A model generated the notes under the pieces. It searched no databases and was not told the DNA's origin. It worked only from the letters and a program-made list of their open reading frames with translations. Shown here in pieces: positions 25,918 through 33,734 of a stretch of DNA of 64,000 bases. The stretch spans positions 2,356,001 to 2,420,000 of the forward strand of contig CBDCCV010000001.1 of the NCBI GenBank assembly GCA_965215025.1, in the 5' to 3' direction. A program made the position numbers and the translations under genes. Positions within the stretch are counted from its first letter, which is position 1. Each line of letters begins with the position of its first letter. Source of the stretch: CBDCCV01 sp965215025. Its GTDB lineage: Bacteria > Bacteroidota > Rhodothermia > Rhodothermales > Salinibacteraceae.

Positions 25918-27729
25918 CTAAGCCAACTGGAACTGGATGGCGTGGTACTCCCAGAGCTGCCCCTTGCGGCTGAGGAGTTCGTCGTACGTGCCCTGCTCGA
26001 CGATCTCGCCTTCTTCGAGCACCACCACGTGGTCGGCGTTCTCTACCGTAGAGAGGCGGTGCGCGATGGCGATCACCGTACGCCCGCGCATAAGCCGCTC
26101 CACCGACTCCTGCACGAGCTTCTCCGAGACGCTGTCCAGGGCGCTCGTGGCCTCGTCGAGGATGAGGATCTCGGGGTCGCGCAGCAAGGCGCGCGCGATG
26201 GCGATGCGCTGGCGCTGCCCGCCGGAAAGGCGCACGCCGCGGTCGCCGAGCATCGTGTCGAAGCCGTTCTCCATCTCCTTAATAAACCGGAGGGCGTTGG
26301 CCTGCTTGGCGGCGTCTGCGATGACGTCCATCGGCGCGTCGGGCCGGCCGTAGGCGATGTTGGCACGCACCGTGTCGTTAAAGATAAAGGTGCTCTGGCT
26401 CACCACGGCGATCTTCTCGCGCAGCGTCGAGAGGCTGAAAGCACGTAGGTCGGTCCCGTCCATCAAGACGCGCCCTTCGGTCGGGTCGTGCAGGCGGGGG
26501 ATGAGGTCCACGAGCGTGGTCTTGCCTGCGCCCGAAGCGCCCACGAGTGCGGTGGTCTTACCGCGCTCGATGCGCAGGCTGATGTCCTTGAGCACCGGCT
26601 CGCCCGGCTCGTAGGCAAAGGAGACGTCCTCGAACGTGACCGCCTCACGGAGTGGCGGGGCGGGGCGGTCGCCGTCGGACAGGTAGGGCTTGTCGTCGCG
26701 GCGGAGGAGGTCGGCCACGTTCTGGAGCGCGGCGGAGAACTCGGCCCAGCGCCCGCGCTCGCCGTTAAGCTGGTGCACGATAGGCACAAGGCGGAAGAGG
26801 GCAAGCAAGAACACCAAGAGCGGCGCCACGTCGAGCGCGCCGGGCAGCACGTAGAACTGCACGGCCAGGATAAGCACGCCGATGAGCACCGTGCCGAAGC
26901 AAAGCTGCGAGATGGGCTGGACGAGCTGGCTGCGGCGGCTCGACTCGATCACGGCCTCGGCCAGGTCGTTGGCCGCTCCCTGAAGCCGGTCGCGCTCGAA
27001 CCGCTGCATGTTAAAGGCCACCACCGTGCGAACGCCGTCAATAAACTCCGAGGCCGAGGACGTGAAGTGGCCGTTGGCGCGCGTCACGTCCTGCCCGCGC
27101 TGGCGGATCGCCTGGATCAGCCACGTCATCGCCAAGACGAGCGCGCCGAAGAAAAAGAGCACGAGCAGGGAGAGCTTCCACGAGATCCAGAGCATGAGGC
27201 CGACGTAGACCAGGAGCAGCGTCCCGCGCGAGACCACCGTGACGACCACGCCGAGCGCCTGCGCCACGCGGCTCAGCTCGTTGGTGAGCGTGTTGAGGAT
27301 CTCGCCCGCGCGCGTCTTCGAGAAGAAGCGCAGCGAGACGGCCTGGAGCTGGTCCACGATCCGCATCCGGAAGTCCTCGACGATGAGCACGCGGCTCTTC
27401 ACCCCGTAGAAAGAGGCAAAGTAGCCAAAGATTGCGCGCAGCCACATCGTGGCAAGGATCACGGCGCAGATGCGGTACATCCGCTCGATCTTCGGCGCAC
27501 CCACGCCCAGGACATGCTGGTCCACCCACGCCAGCCCCGTGCGGAAGCCGGCGTCCGAGGAGGCGTCCGAGAGGTTGTCCAGGAACGGCACGAGCAGCCC
27601 AACGCTGAACCCCTCGAACAAGGCTGCTAGGAGCGACACCACCACCGTTAAGGCGACGAGGTGCCCGTACTTCCGAAAGCTCGGGAGCAGAATCCGCCTG
27701 TGCTGAGCGGAAGGGGAGAGGCTGGGCAT
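25918..27729 (-). CDS. MsbA-type ABC exporter (permease-ATPase fusion)
   Basis: A 603-residue half-transporter. Residues 1 to about 330 hold six membrane segments (for example LVALTVVVSLLAALFEGFSV). The nucleotide-binding domain has Walker A VGASGAGKTT, the signature LSGGQRQRIAIARALL and Walker B ILILDEATSALD. It would work as a homodimer and flip a lipid-linked glycan or lipid across the inner membrane. It is the only transporter within the polysaccharide locus and no Wzx-type flippase was seen, so it may export the lipid-linked repeat unit. Confidence 0.92.
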   Translation of the reverse strand: MPSLSPSAQHRRILLPSFRKYGHLVALTVVVSLLAALFEGFSVGLLVPFLDNLSDASSDAGFRTGLAWVDQHVLGVGAPKIERMYRICAVILATMWLRAIFGYFASFYGVKSRVLIVEDFRMRIVDQLQAVSLRFFSKTRAGEILNTLTNELSRVAQALGVVVTVVSRGTLLLVYVGLMLWISWKLSLLVLFFFGALVLAMTWLIQAIRQRGQDVTRANGHFTSSASEFIDGVRTVVAFNMQRFERDRLQGAANDLAEAVIESSRRSQLVQPISQLCFGTVLIGVLILAVQFYVLPGALDVAPLLVFLLALFRLVPIVHQLNGERGRWAEFSAALQNVADLLRRDDKPYLSDGDRPAPPLREAVTFEDVSFAYEPGEPVLKDISLRIERGKTTALVGASGAGKTTLVDLIPRLHDPTEGRVLMDGTDLRAFSLSTLREKIAVVSQSTFIFNDTVRANIAYGRPDAPMDVIADAAKQANALRFIKEMENGFDTMLGDRGVRLSGGQRQRIAIARALLRDPEILILDEATSALDSVSEKLVQESVERLMRGRTVIAIAHRLSTVENADHVVVLEEGEIVEQGTYDELLSRKGQLWEYHAIQFQLA

Positions 27730-27824
27730 CAGTGAAGTTTCAGGTTGCGCTTAAAAGCAGAGGGCAGCAGGGGGAGAGACCGCGCGCGGCCCGGTCTCTC
27801 CGTTGCCGCTCGGGCAAGGGTCTG

Positions 27825-28325
27825 TCAGCGGTCTAAGATGCCCAAACGGAAGAGCAAGAGCACGAGCGTCGTCCCCGTCCCAACGAGTTGGAGAATGGTG
27901 CGGAAGCTGATGCGGCGCTGGCGCTCGACCTCAAGCTCAAGGATGTCGCCCCCTTGCAGGTTAGGGTAGGTAGCTCCCTCCTCCAGGAGGTCTTCCATAA
28001 GCTTGCGGTAGATCTGGCGTCGTTGGCTCTGCTCTCCCCGGTAGATGACCAGCCACAGGCGCTCGTTGTACTGCTCGTCTTCTCGAAGCGTGGGCACGCG
28101 CGCGGCCGAGAGCAGTTCGATCAGGTCCACCTCAGGCTCGACGCGCCAAATGCCAGGCCGCGCCACGCTGCCCCAAATGTAGATGGTCATCGTGGCGCGG
28201 CCGGGGCGGAAGAACTCGTACGTGAACGTCTCGCCCCCGGCGCTGGTAGCGACGCCTTGAGCGGTGGCCGGGAGAGCCAGCCCCAGGGCCAGGAGCAGGC
28301 AGCAGGTCGGAATACGGAGTGGCAT
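27825..28325 (-). CDS. SLBB-domain protein, polysaccharide export related
   Basis: About 166 residues from ATG 28325. The signal peptide is LLLALGLALPATAQG, then comes an SLBB-like segment (TIYIWGSVARPGIWRVEPEV) and a second region GGDILELEVERQRR, and there is a C-terminal hydrophobic helix (LQLVGTGTTLVLLLFRLGIL). It lacks the Poly_export domain of full-length Wza and is much shorter, so it is probably an accessory periplasmic protein of the export system rather than the pore itself. It is the most upstream gene of the minus-strand locus. Confidence 0.78.
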   Translation of the reverse strand: MPLRIPTCCLLLALGLALPATAQGVATSAGGETFTYEFFRPGRATMTIYIWGSVARPGIWRVEPEVDLIELLSAARVPTLREDEQYNERLWLVIYRGEQSQRRQIYRKLMEDLLEEGATYPNLQGGDILELEVERQRRISFRTILQLVGTGTTLVLLLFRLGILDR

Positions 28326-29769
28326 CGTTCGTGGCAGGTGGTGTTCGGCGATGATGGAAGCGCGTGCAGGCCGCAGCGGGCGCATGGACGCGCAGGCCCG
28401 CGCATGATAGAGATAGAATAGAAGAGCGTCGCGCTTGCAGGTTCAGCTTTTGAATGAACCGAGGCCGGAGCTACGGAGCAAGCCCATAGAGCAAGCAGTG
28501 CTAAGCGTACCGCGCCGCGTAGTGACGTAACAGAGCGTGCGCGCAAAAAGAAGCAAAATTCACGCTTTGCGCGTGCAACAGCCTAACAAGCACCGCCCCG
28601 CTTTACCGGAAAAGCCCGCCGCCGAGGCGTTGCGCGCCGCCAGCGGAGGAACTTGCGCGCCCTAGTTGGACGCAACAAACGCGCCAGCAGACGAATCCCT
28701 CCTGCCAAAGCGCTTTCCGGACGCGGCGCGCGCGTTCCGAGCGGCCTCGGTGCAGTAACGAAGCAGTATCCGCGCGGTAACGAAAACGGCAGTAAAAGCG
28801 CGTCCGGGGCACGCCGTGGCTTCTTCGGTACGCCGGACAGAGGCCTGGCTTCATTCTGAGTGCGGCGAAGGTCTGTCCCATTGGAGTTCACCCCGGCACC
28901 AGGGTGGGGAATCCCCCCTCGTCCGGTCTACTCCGGCGCAGGAGATCCTTTGCTCTGCTGAGGATGGCTGAAGAGCGGGCTTGCCGCCCTCCCTCACAAC
29001 TTGAGTTGGCATAGCGCCACCTCCGGAGTAAACCACGACAAAGAGGAGCACAGCGCGCTGTACGTTCGTAAGGGAGTTGTCCCAGGCATTGTGCGATGGC
29101 GTCCAGGCAAGGCTACGCCGGCATCCGCATTAGGCCTTGTTTCACGAACCGCGTACGGGGGCCTGTGCCATAAACAAAATGCTGCACGCGAGAGGCTTGA
29201 AGCGGACTGGGCGGCCGTGAGGAGATGGGGCCGGGGTTGCCTTCACCAAAAAGAACGTGTTCGTTGCGCCAAAGCGATTCCCATCGCTGCCTTTAGGCGT
29301 TTATCTTGCGTTGGACGACGCACGTGCGGCGGCGACGAACAGGCTGGCCGAAGCCGTCAGGACGAAAAGGCGAAGAAGCAAAACACGAAGGACTTCACCT
29401 TTGATACAGAGATTTTTGCACAGAAAGCCTGCGCTAAGAAAGCTCCCGCCCTGTTGGTCAACGGCCGGCGGCGGCTCCTACCGCAGCGCTGTACGCGGAT
29501 ATCAGTCCGTTAGAGGAGTGCGCCGCAGGCGCATGTTCAATTGTAGGGAATACTCACAGCGGTCAAGGATATTCTTCGCTTTTCCTTGCCGGCTTCTGTT
29601 CATATTGCTGCTCAGGTGAGGCAACGCCTCGGAGAGTGCCGTATCGTATTAAGCATGAGGAAGCAGCCTCGACGCCTTCCGTTTTTCGAGATTACAGCAT
29701 TCTTCTGTACGAATTTTCTATTCTCCTTACTAAGCGAGTTTTCTTCCTAAGCGAAGCGCGCGTAACCGA
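28326..29769. other. 1.4-kb region without a convincing gene
   Basis: Open frames here show no family motifs. Contents: the promoter side of the SLBB gene; from 28846 to about 29012 a degenerate repeat resembling the family A elements, with TTCATTCTGAGTGCGGCGAA inside and CTCACAACTTGAGTT at its right end but no recognisable left end; and an AT-rich last 130 bases before the lasso cyclase that probably carry the lasso promoter. It may be remnants of decayed genes. Confidence 0.5.
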
Positions 29770-31779
29770 ATGAGCGGGATTGCCGGACTTTACCATCTCA
29801 ACGGCCGGCCTCTGGACCCGGAGGGTCTTGGGCGGATGAGCAGTGCCCTCGCGCACCGCGGGCCGGACCGCGCCGGCCTGTGGTACAGCGGGCCGGTGGG
29901 ACTGGCGCACCGGATGCTGCACACCACGCCCGAAGCGCTCCACGAGCGCCTGCCGCTCGCCAGCCCAGAAGGGCACTTCGTCCTCACCGCCGATGCCCGC
30001 ATCGACAACCGCAGCGAGCTTATCGGCCGGCTCGGGCTGCGCGGCTCCGAAGAGGCGTCCGTCACCGACGCCGACCTCATCTTGGCCGCTTACGCGAAGT
30101 GGGGACGGGGCTGCCCCGAGAAGCTCCTCGGCGCCTTTGCCTTCGCGCTCTGGGACGAGCAGGAGCAGCACCTCTTCTGCGCGCGCGACCCCTTCGGCAT
30201 TAAGCCGTTCTGCTACTTCCACGCGCCGGGCCGCCTTTTCGCGTTCGGCTCGGAGATCAAGGCGCTCTTCGCACTCGGCGAGGCCGAGGTGCCCCGGCGC
30301 CTGAACGAGGAGCGCATTGGCGACTACCTCAGTTCCGTCCTCTACGACAGCGAGTACACGTTTTACGAAGGCGTCCGCCGCCTTCCGCCAGCCCACACGC
30401 TCACGCTAAGCCGCGGCGCCAAACGGTGCGAAGCCTACTGGACGCTCGACCCGCACCGCCGCGCGCCGGCAGCCTCTGACGAGGAGTACGCCGAGGGCTT
30501 CCGCGAGCTTTTCGAGGAGGCCGTCCGGTGCAGGCTGCGCAGCGCCACACCTCCGGCGGCGTTCCTCAGCGGCGGGTTGGACTCCTCCTCCATCGCATGC
30601 GTGGCGCGTGACGTGCTTACTGGACAGGGGCGTGCACCGCTGCATACGTTTTCGAGCACGTACGAGCCGTTCCCGGAGTGCGACGAGCGCTTCTACATGG
30701 AAAAGGTTGTGGCGCAAGGAGGAATAGCCCCGCACTACGTGCCCACCGAGGACGCCTCGCCCTTAGGCGCGCTTCGGGAAATACTCGGTTCTCGTGACGA
30801 AGTGTTCTTCGCGCCAAACGCCGCCGCCGGCTGGCGCCTCGGGAAGGCGATGCGCGAGGCGGGCGTGCGCGTGGTGCTGGACGGTCACGGCGGTGACGAA
30901 GTCGTATCGCACGGCTACGGGCGCCTCAAAGAGCTGGCGCGCTCGGGCCGGTGGCTCTCGCTGGCGCAGGAGTTGCAAGGGATCGCACAGCTTTCCGGCA
31001 CGGCCTCGCCGCGCGCTTTGGTGCAGGGCTACGTCTGGAAGTACGGCCTTCTGCCTTTCGTTGAAAAACACCGCGTGCTCCGAGCCGTACGTAACGTCTG
31101 GAACCGACGCACGCGCAAGCTGCTTGCGCCCGCCGAGGCCGACGCGCTGCCGCCCTGGCGGCACGTGGTCAACGAGGCGTTCTCCGAGCGCGTGGGCCTG
31201 CGCCGGCGCCGCGCGCGGCAGCGCCGGGCCGATCCTCGCGGCGCGCCCAGCGAACGCGCCCGCCACACCCGCGTTCTGACCAGCCCACGCCAGCCTTACG
31301 GTTTGGAGAAGCTCGACAGCACCACCTCGGCGCAAGGCCTTGAAGGGCGCTACCCCTTCTGGGACAAGCGGCTCGTCGAGTTCTGCTTCGCGCTTCCGCC
31401 CGAGCAGAAGCTCCGCCACGGCTGGGAGCGCCGCGTGCTGCGCCAGGCCATGCGCGGGACGTTGCCGGAAGAAATACGCCGCCGCCGGGACAAGACCAAT
31501 TTTTTGCCTAACTTAGCCCGCGGCCTGTCCCGCGACCGAGGCGGCCTCGACGCGCTCTTCGCTGAGCCGCTCGAACGCCTCGATGCGTATGTGGACCCGA
31601 CGCAGGCGCGCGCCCTTTACCGTTCCACTTTAGAAGCGCCCGAACCGTCCTCGGAGGACCTGTTCATGGTTTGGAGAATTGCAGCGCTCACGCTTTGGCT
31701 GCACCTCCAAGACACGCAGGCCCGCGAGGCGCCGGCCCCTTCACCAGAATCTGAGGTGCAGGAAGCAAGTCATGCCTGA
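29770..31779 (+). CDS. Lasso peptide cyclase (asparagine synthetase-like, C protein)
   Basis: A 669-residue asparagine synthetase homologue that starts the lasso cluster. The N-terminal glutaminase-like domain begins MSGIAGLYHL: the nucleophilic Cys of true amidotransferases is Ser here. Residues 267-273 (SGGLDSS) are the ATP-pyrophosphatase loop that adenylates the ring-forming Asp/Glu, and VVLDGHGGDEVVSHGYG matches the synthetase active site. Lasso cyclases activate the side-chain carboxylate and close the macrolactam with the core N-terminus, needing no glutaminase. The two precursor genes follow within 120 bp. The Arg-rich stretch near residues 477-500 is unusual and may be a disordered insert. 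Confidence 0.88.
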   Translation: MSGIAGLYHLNGRPLDPEGLGRMSSALAHRGPDRAGLWYSGPVGLAHRMLHTTPEALHERLPLASPEGHFVLTADARIDNRSELIGRLGLRGSEEASVTDADLILAAYAKWGRGCPEKLLGAFAFALWDEQEQHLFCARDPFGIKPFCYFHAPGRLFAFGSEIKALFALGEAEVPRRLNEERIGDYLSSVLYDSEYTFYEGVRRLPPAHTLTLSRGAKRCEAYWTLDPHRRAPAASDEEYAEGFRELFEEAVRCRLRSATPPAAFLSGGLDSSSIACVARDVLTGQGRAPLHTFSSTYEPFPECDERFYMEKVVAQGGIAPHYVPTEDASPLGALREILGSRDEVFFAPNAAAGWRLGKAMREAGVRVVLDGHGGDEVVSHGYGRLKELARSGRWLSLAQELQGIAQLSGTASPRALVQGYVWKYGLLPFVEKHRVLRAVRNVWNRRTRKLLAPAEADALPPWRHVVNEAFSERVGLRRRRARQRRADPRGAPSERARHTRVLTSPRQPYGLEKLDSTTSAQGLEGRYPFWDKRLVEFCFALPPEQKLRHGWERRVLRQAMRGTLPEEIRRRRDKTNFLPNLARGLSRDRGGLDALFAEPLERLDAYVDPTQARALYRSTLEAPEPSSEDLFMVWRIAALTLWLHLQDTQAREAPAPSPESEVQEASHA

Positions 31780-31897
31780 CGGGTCCCGAGAGGCCGACCC
31801 CGAGGGGTTCCCCCTGACTTTTCGTGCTTGCCTGCCTTCAGTGCAGAGGCCCCGCACCATCACGCTGACACACCAAGCAAACTAAGAGGAAGCTGTT

Positions 31898-32059
31898 ATG
31901 AAACGAGCCTATTCGTCTCCGAAGCTTGCCGTCTACGGCAACGTCGAGGCCATCACCAAGGGCAACGCCAACGGCGATTTCCTGGATCAGGACTTCCCGG
32001 ATGACACCCCTGGCGATGAACTCACGTTCACCGACGGTGACGGAGACTTCGAGACCTAA
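31898..32059 (+). CDS. Lasso peptide precursor, copy 1
   Basis: A 53-residue precursor. The leader MKRAYSSPKLAVYGNVEAIT plus K21 fits the lasso leader pattern recognised by the B1 protein: Tyr5, Pro8, Leu10, Gly14 and Thr20 at the penultimate leader position. The core is then residues 22-53, starting GNANGDFLDQDFPDD and ending in Thr53. Gly1 and Asp9 of the core allow a nine-residue ring, and the remaining 23 residues form a long acidic tail. The core has 11 Asp/Glu and no Lys, Arg or His. A GAGGA element lies upstream. The coding sequence is identical to that of copy 2. It is too short to be found without looking for the motif. Confidence 0.9.
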   Translation: MKRAYSSPKLAVYGNVEAITKGNANGDFLDQDFPDDTPGDELTFTDGDGDFET

Positions 32060-32302
32060 GTCCCACTTTAGAGGGCGCCGCCCGCACGGCCAGCGGCCTG
32101 CAGCGCTTTGCTGCTGTCGTTGAGCCGGGCTGAACGCCCTCGCCAAAATCTGGAGCGCAGGAAAAGCAAGCCGTGTTTGATGTGGACCGCGTAGGTATGC
32201 GGTTTGAAAGGCCGGTCAGCTGCTCTTGTCTTCAGTCAGGTGGTCGTCGTTGACGGCCGCCGCTTTCGTAAAACCACCATCACAAAACCATAGGAGGCTG
32301 TT
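32060..32302. other. Spacer between the two precursor genes
   Basis: 243 bp with no ORF. It does not resemble the 245-bp spacer after copy 2, except for a few bases just before each start codon. It is GC-rich in the first third; no clear terminator was seen. Confidence 0.5.
32292..32297 (+). promoter_or_regulatory. Perfect Shine-Dalgarno site of precursor copy 2
   Basis: AGGAGG stands five bases before the ATG at 32303. Copy 1 has the weaker GAGGAAG in the same position. Several other genes of the window, such as the GlmM-type and TspO genes, have no such site, so the precursors seem built for strong translation. Confidence 0.7.
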
Positions 32303-32464
32303 ATGAAACGAGCCTATTCGTCTCCGAAGCTTGCCGTCTACGGCAACGTCGAGGCCATCACCAAGGGCAACGCCAACGGCGATTTCCTGGATCAGGACTT
32401 CCCGGATGACACCCCTGGCGATGAACTCACGTTCACCGACGGTGACGGAGACTTCGAGACCTGA
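32303..32464 (+). CDS. Lasso peptide precursor, copy 2
   Basis: It encodes the same 53 residues as copy 1 from an identical coding sequence; only the stop differs (TGA followed at once by TAA, against TAA in copy 1). The start codons are 405 bp apart. Leader, Thr at -2, putative Gly1-Asp9 ring and C-terminal Thr are as in copy 1. The tail segment DGDGDFET resembles a calcium-loop spacing (Asp at every second position), though this may only reflect the general acidity. It probably doubles precursor supply. Confidence 0.9.
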   Translation: MKRAYSSPKLAVYGNVEAITKGNANGDFLDQDFPDDTPGDELTFTDGDGDFET

Positions 32465-32508
32465 TAAAGGTCTACCCCAGCGGTGCGCCAGCGTATGCGC
32501 CGCCGGGC

Positions 32509-32559
32509 ACCGGAAGCCGGGGGGCATGGCCTTGTGCTGTGCCCCTCCGGTTTGCCGGT
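32509..32559 (+). promoter_or_regulatory. Hairpin after the second precursor gene (possible attenuator)
   Basis: ACCGGAAGCCGGGGGGCA pairs imperfectly with TGCCCCTCCGGTTTGCCGGT, with a short loop. No T run follows, so it is not a standard terminator. A structure at this place, between highly expressed precursor genes and the enzyme genes, could protect the precursor mRNA or lower read-through. Functional reading is inference. Confidence 0.4.
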
Positions 32560-32709
32560 ATATGTTGCAAAGAGAAAAAAAGAAAACGAGACCCCTCGCA
32601 GCACCTTCGGGCGAAAACCCTTCGCTCGTGCTGGGCTTAACGCATGATACCCATCGCTTTTTCAATACTGCTTTCGTTCGCTTTTTGATCAGCTACGCTT
32701 TCCATTCCT

Positions 32710-33666
32710 GTGCACTGCTACACCGCCTACGGCTTCGGTATCCGCTCGACGCTGCCCCTGCCCGAGCTGGCCCTCGCGCCAGACGCGCCGCAGGACGTCG
32801 CCATCGAAGTCGGTGAGATCGGCCGCCCGCCCGGCCCGCGCGACGCCACCGGGCGCTACGCCTGGGCCTCGGATGACGAGGTATACTTCTTCTGGGACAG
32901 CGTCGGCGGCTTCCTCTTGGAGCGGGGCCGCAAGGTCACCATCGACCCGCTGCCGGACGTGGAGGAGGACCTCGTGCGCCTGGCCCTCCTGGGGCCGGTG
33001 CTGGCCATGCTGCTCTTTCAGCGCGGCTTCCTGGTGATGCACGCGAGCGCCGTGGCCGTCAACGGCCGGGCCGTGGCGTTTATCGGCCACAAGGGTTGGG
33101 GGAAGTCCACCACCGCCGCCACGCTGCACGCGCGCGGCCACGCCCTCATCGCCGACGACCTCTTGGCCGTGGACCTGAGCGGAGAGGAAGGCGCGCGCGT
33201 GGCGCCCGGCTTCTTGCAGCTCAAGCTCTGGCCCGAGGCCGCGCAGGCCTCCCTCGGTGACGACCCCGCCATGCTGCGCCCGCTCCACCGCCGCGTCAAC
33301 AAAAAGGCGCGCCCGGTGAAAAGCGAGGGGCTGGCTGCAGGCACGCTCCCACTCCATTGCATCTACGTCCTTGGCAAAGGCGAGGCGGCCTCGGTAGAAG
33401 CGGTGCCGCCGCAAGAGGCCCTTATCGAGCTAACGCGCCACGCCTTTAACCGCGGCCTCCTGCGCAGCGACAAGTTCGCGCTGGACCATTTTAAAAAGCG
33501 CGCCGCCCTGGCGCAGCGCGTGCCCCTGCGTCGGCTGCGGCGGGCCGTGGCGCTGGACAAGCTCCCCGACGTAGCCCGCGTCGTTGAGGAAGACGTCACC
33601 CGAGGAGACGCCGCAGGTGCTGTCGGACAGCACCCCGCCACCTCGGAAGCGTCCTCGGCTTCGTAA
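32710..33666 (+). CDS. HPr kinase-like lasso peptide kinase
   Basis: 318 residues from GTG 32710. Residues 126-134 (GHKGWGKST) are a P-loop preceded by LVMHASAVAVNGRAVAFI, and HALIADDLLAVDLSGE follows, the HprK/PEPCK-like active-site layout with the catalytic Asp pair. No N-terminal HprK regulatory domain is seen. Homologues in paeninodin-type lasso clusters phosphorylate the C-terminal hydroxyl residue of the precursor; here that residue would be Thr53. The C-terminal 20 residues are low complexity. It is the first enzyme gene after the precursors. Confidence 0.82.
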   Translation: MHCYTAYGFGIRSTLPLPELALAPDAPQDVAIEVGEIGRPPGPRDATGRYAWASDDEVYFFWDSVGGFLLERGRKVTIDPLPDVEEDLVRLALLGPVLAMLLFQRGFLVMHASAVAVNGRAVAFIGHKGWGKSTTAATLHARGHALIADDLLAVDLSGEEGARVAPGFLQLKLWPEAAQASLGDDPAMLRPLHRRVNKKARPVKSEGLAAGTLPLHCIYVLGKGEAASVEAVPPQEALIELTRHAFNRGLLRSDKFALDHFKKRAALAQRVPLRRLRRAVALDKLPDVARVVEEDVTRGDAAGAVGQHPATSEASSAS

Positions 33667-33734
33667 GCGCGCATCGCCATCGGCGTTTTGCCGGCGTTTC
33701 GCTTGAGCAGCACGTTACCTACAAGATCAGAGAA

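Noticed and set aside
29001..29513. 170-codon open frame in the gene-free region
   Set aside because: It starts within a degenerate repeat, has no recognisable motif and unlikely composition; there is nothing beyond length to support it.
32710..33666. Housekeeping HPr kinase/phosphorylase
   Set aside because: It lacks the N-terminal regulatory domain, no PTS gene is near, and it sits inside the lasso operon, so the RiPP kinase reading is better.
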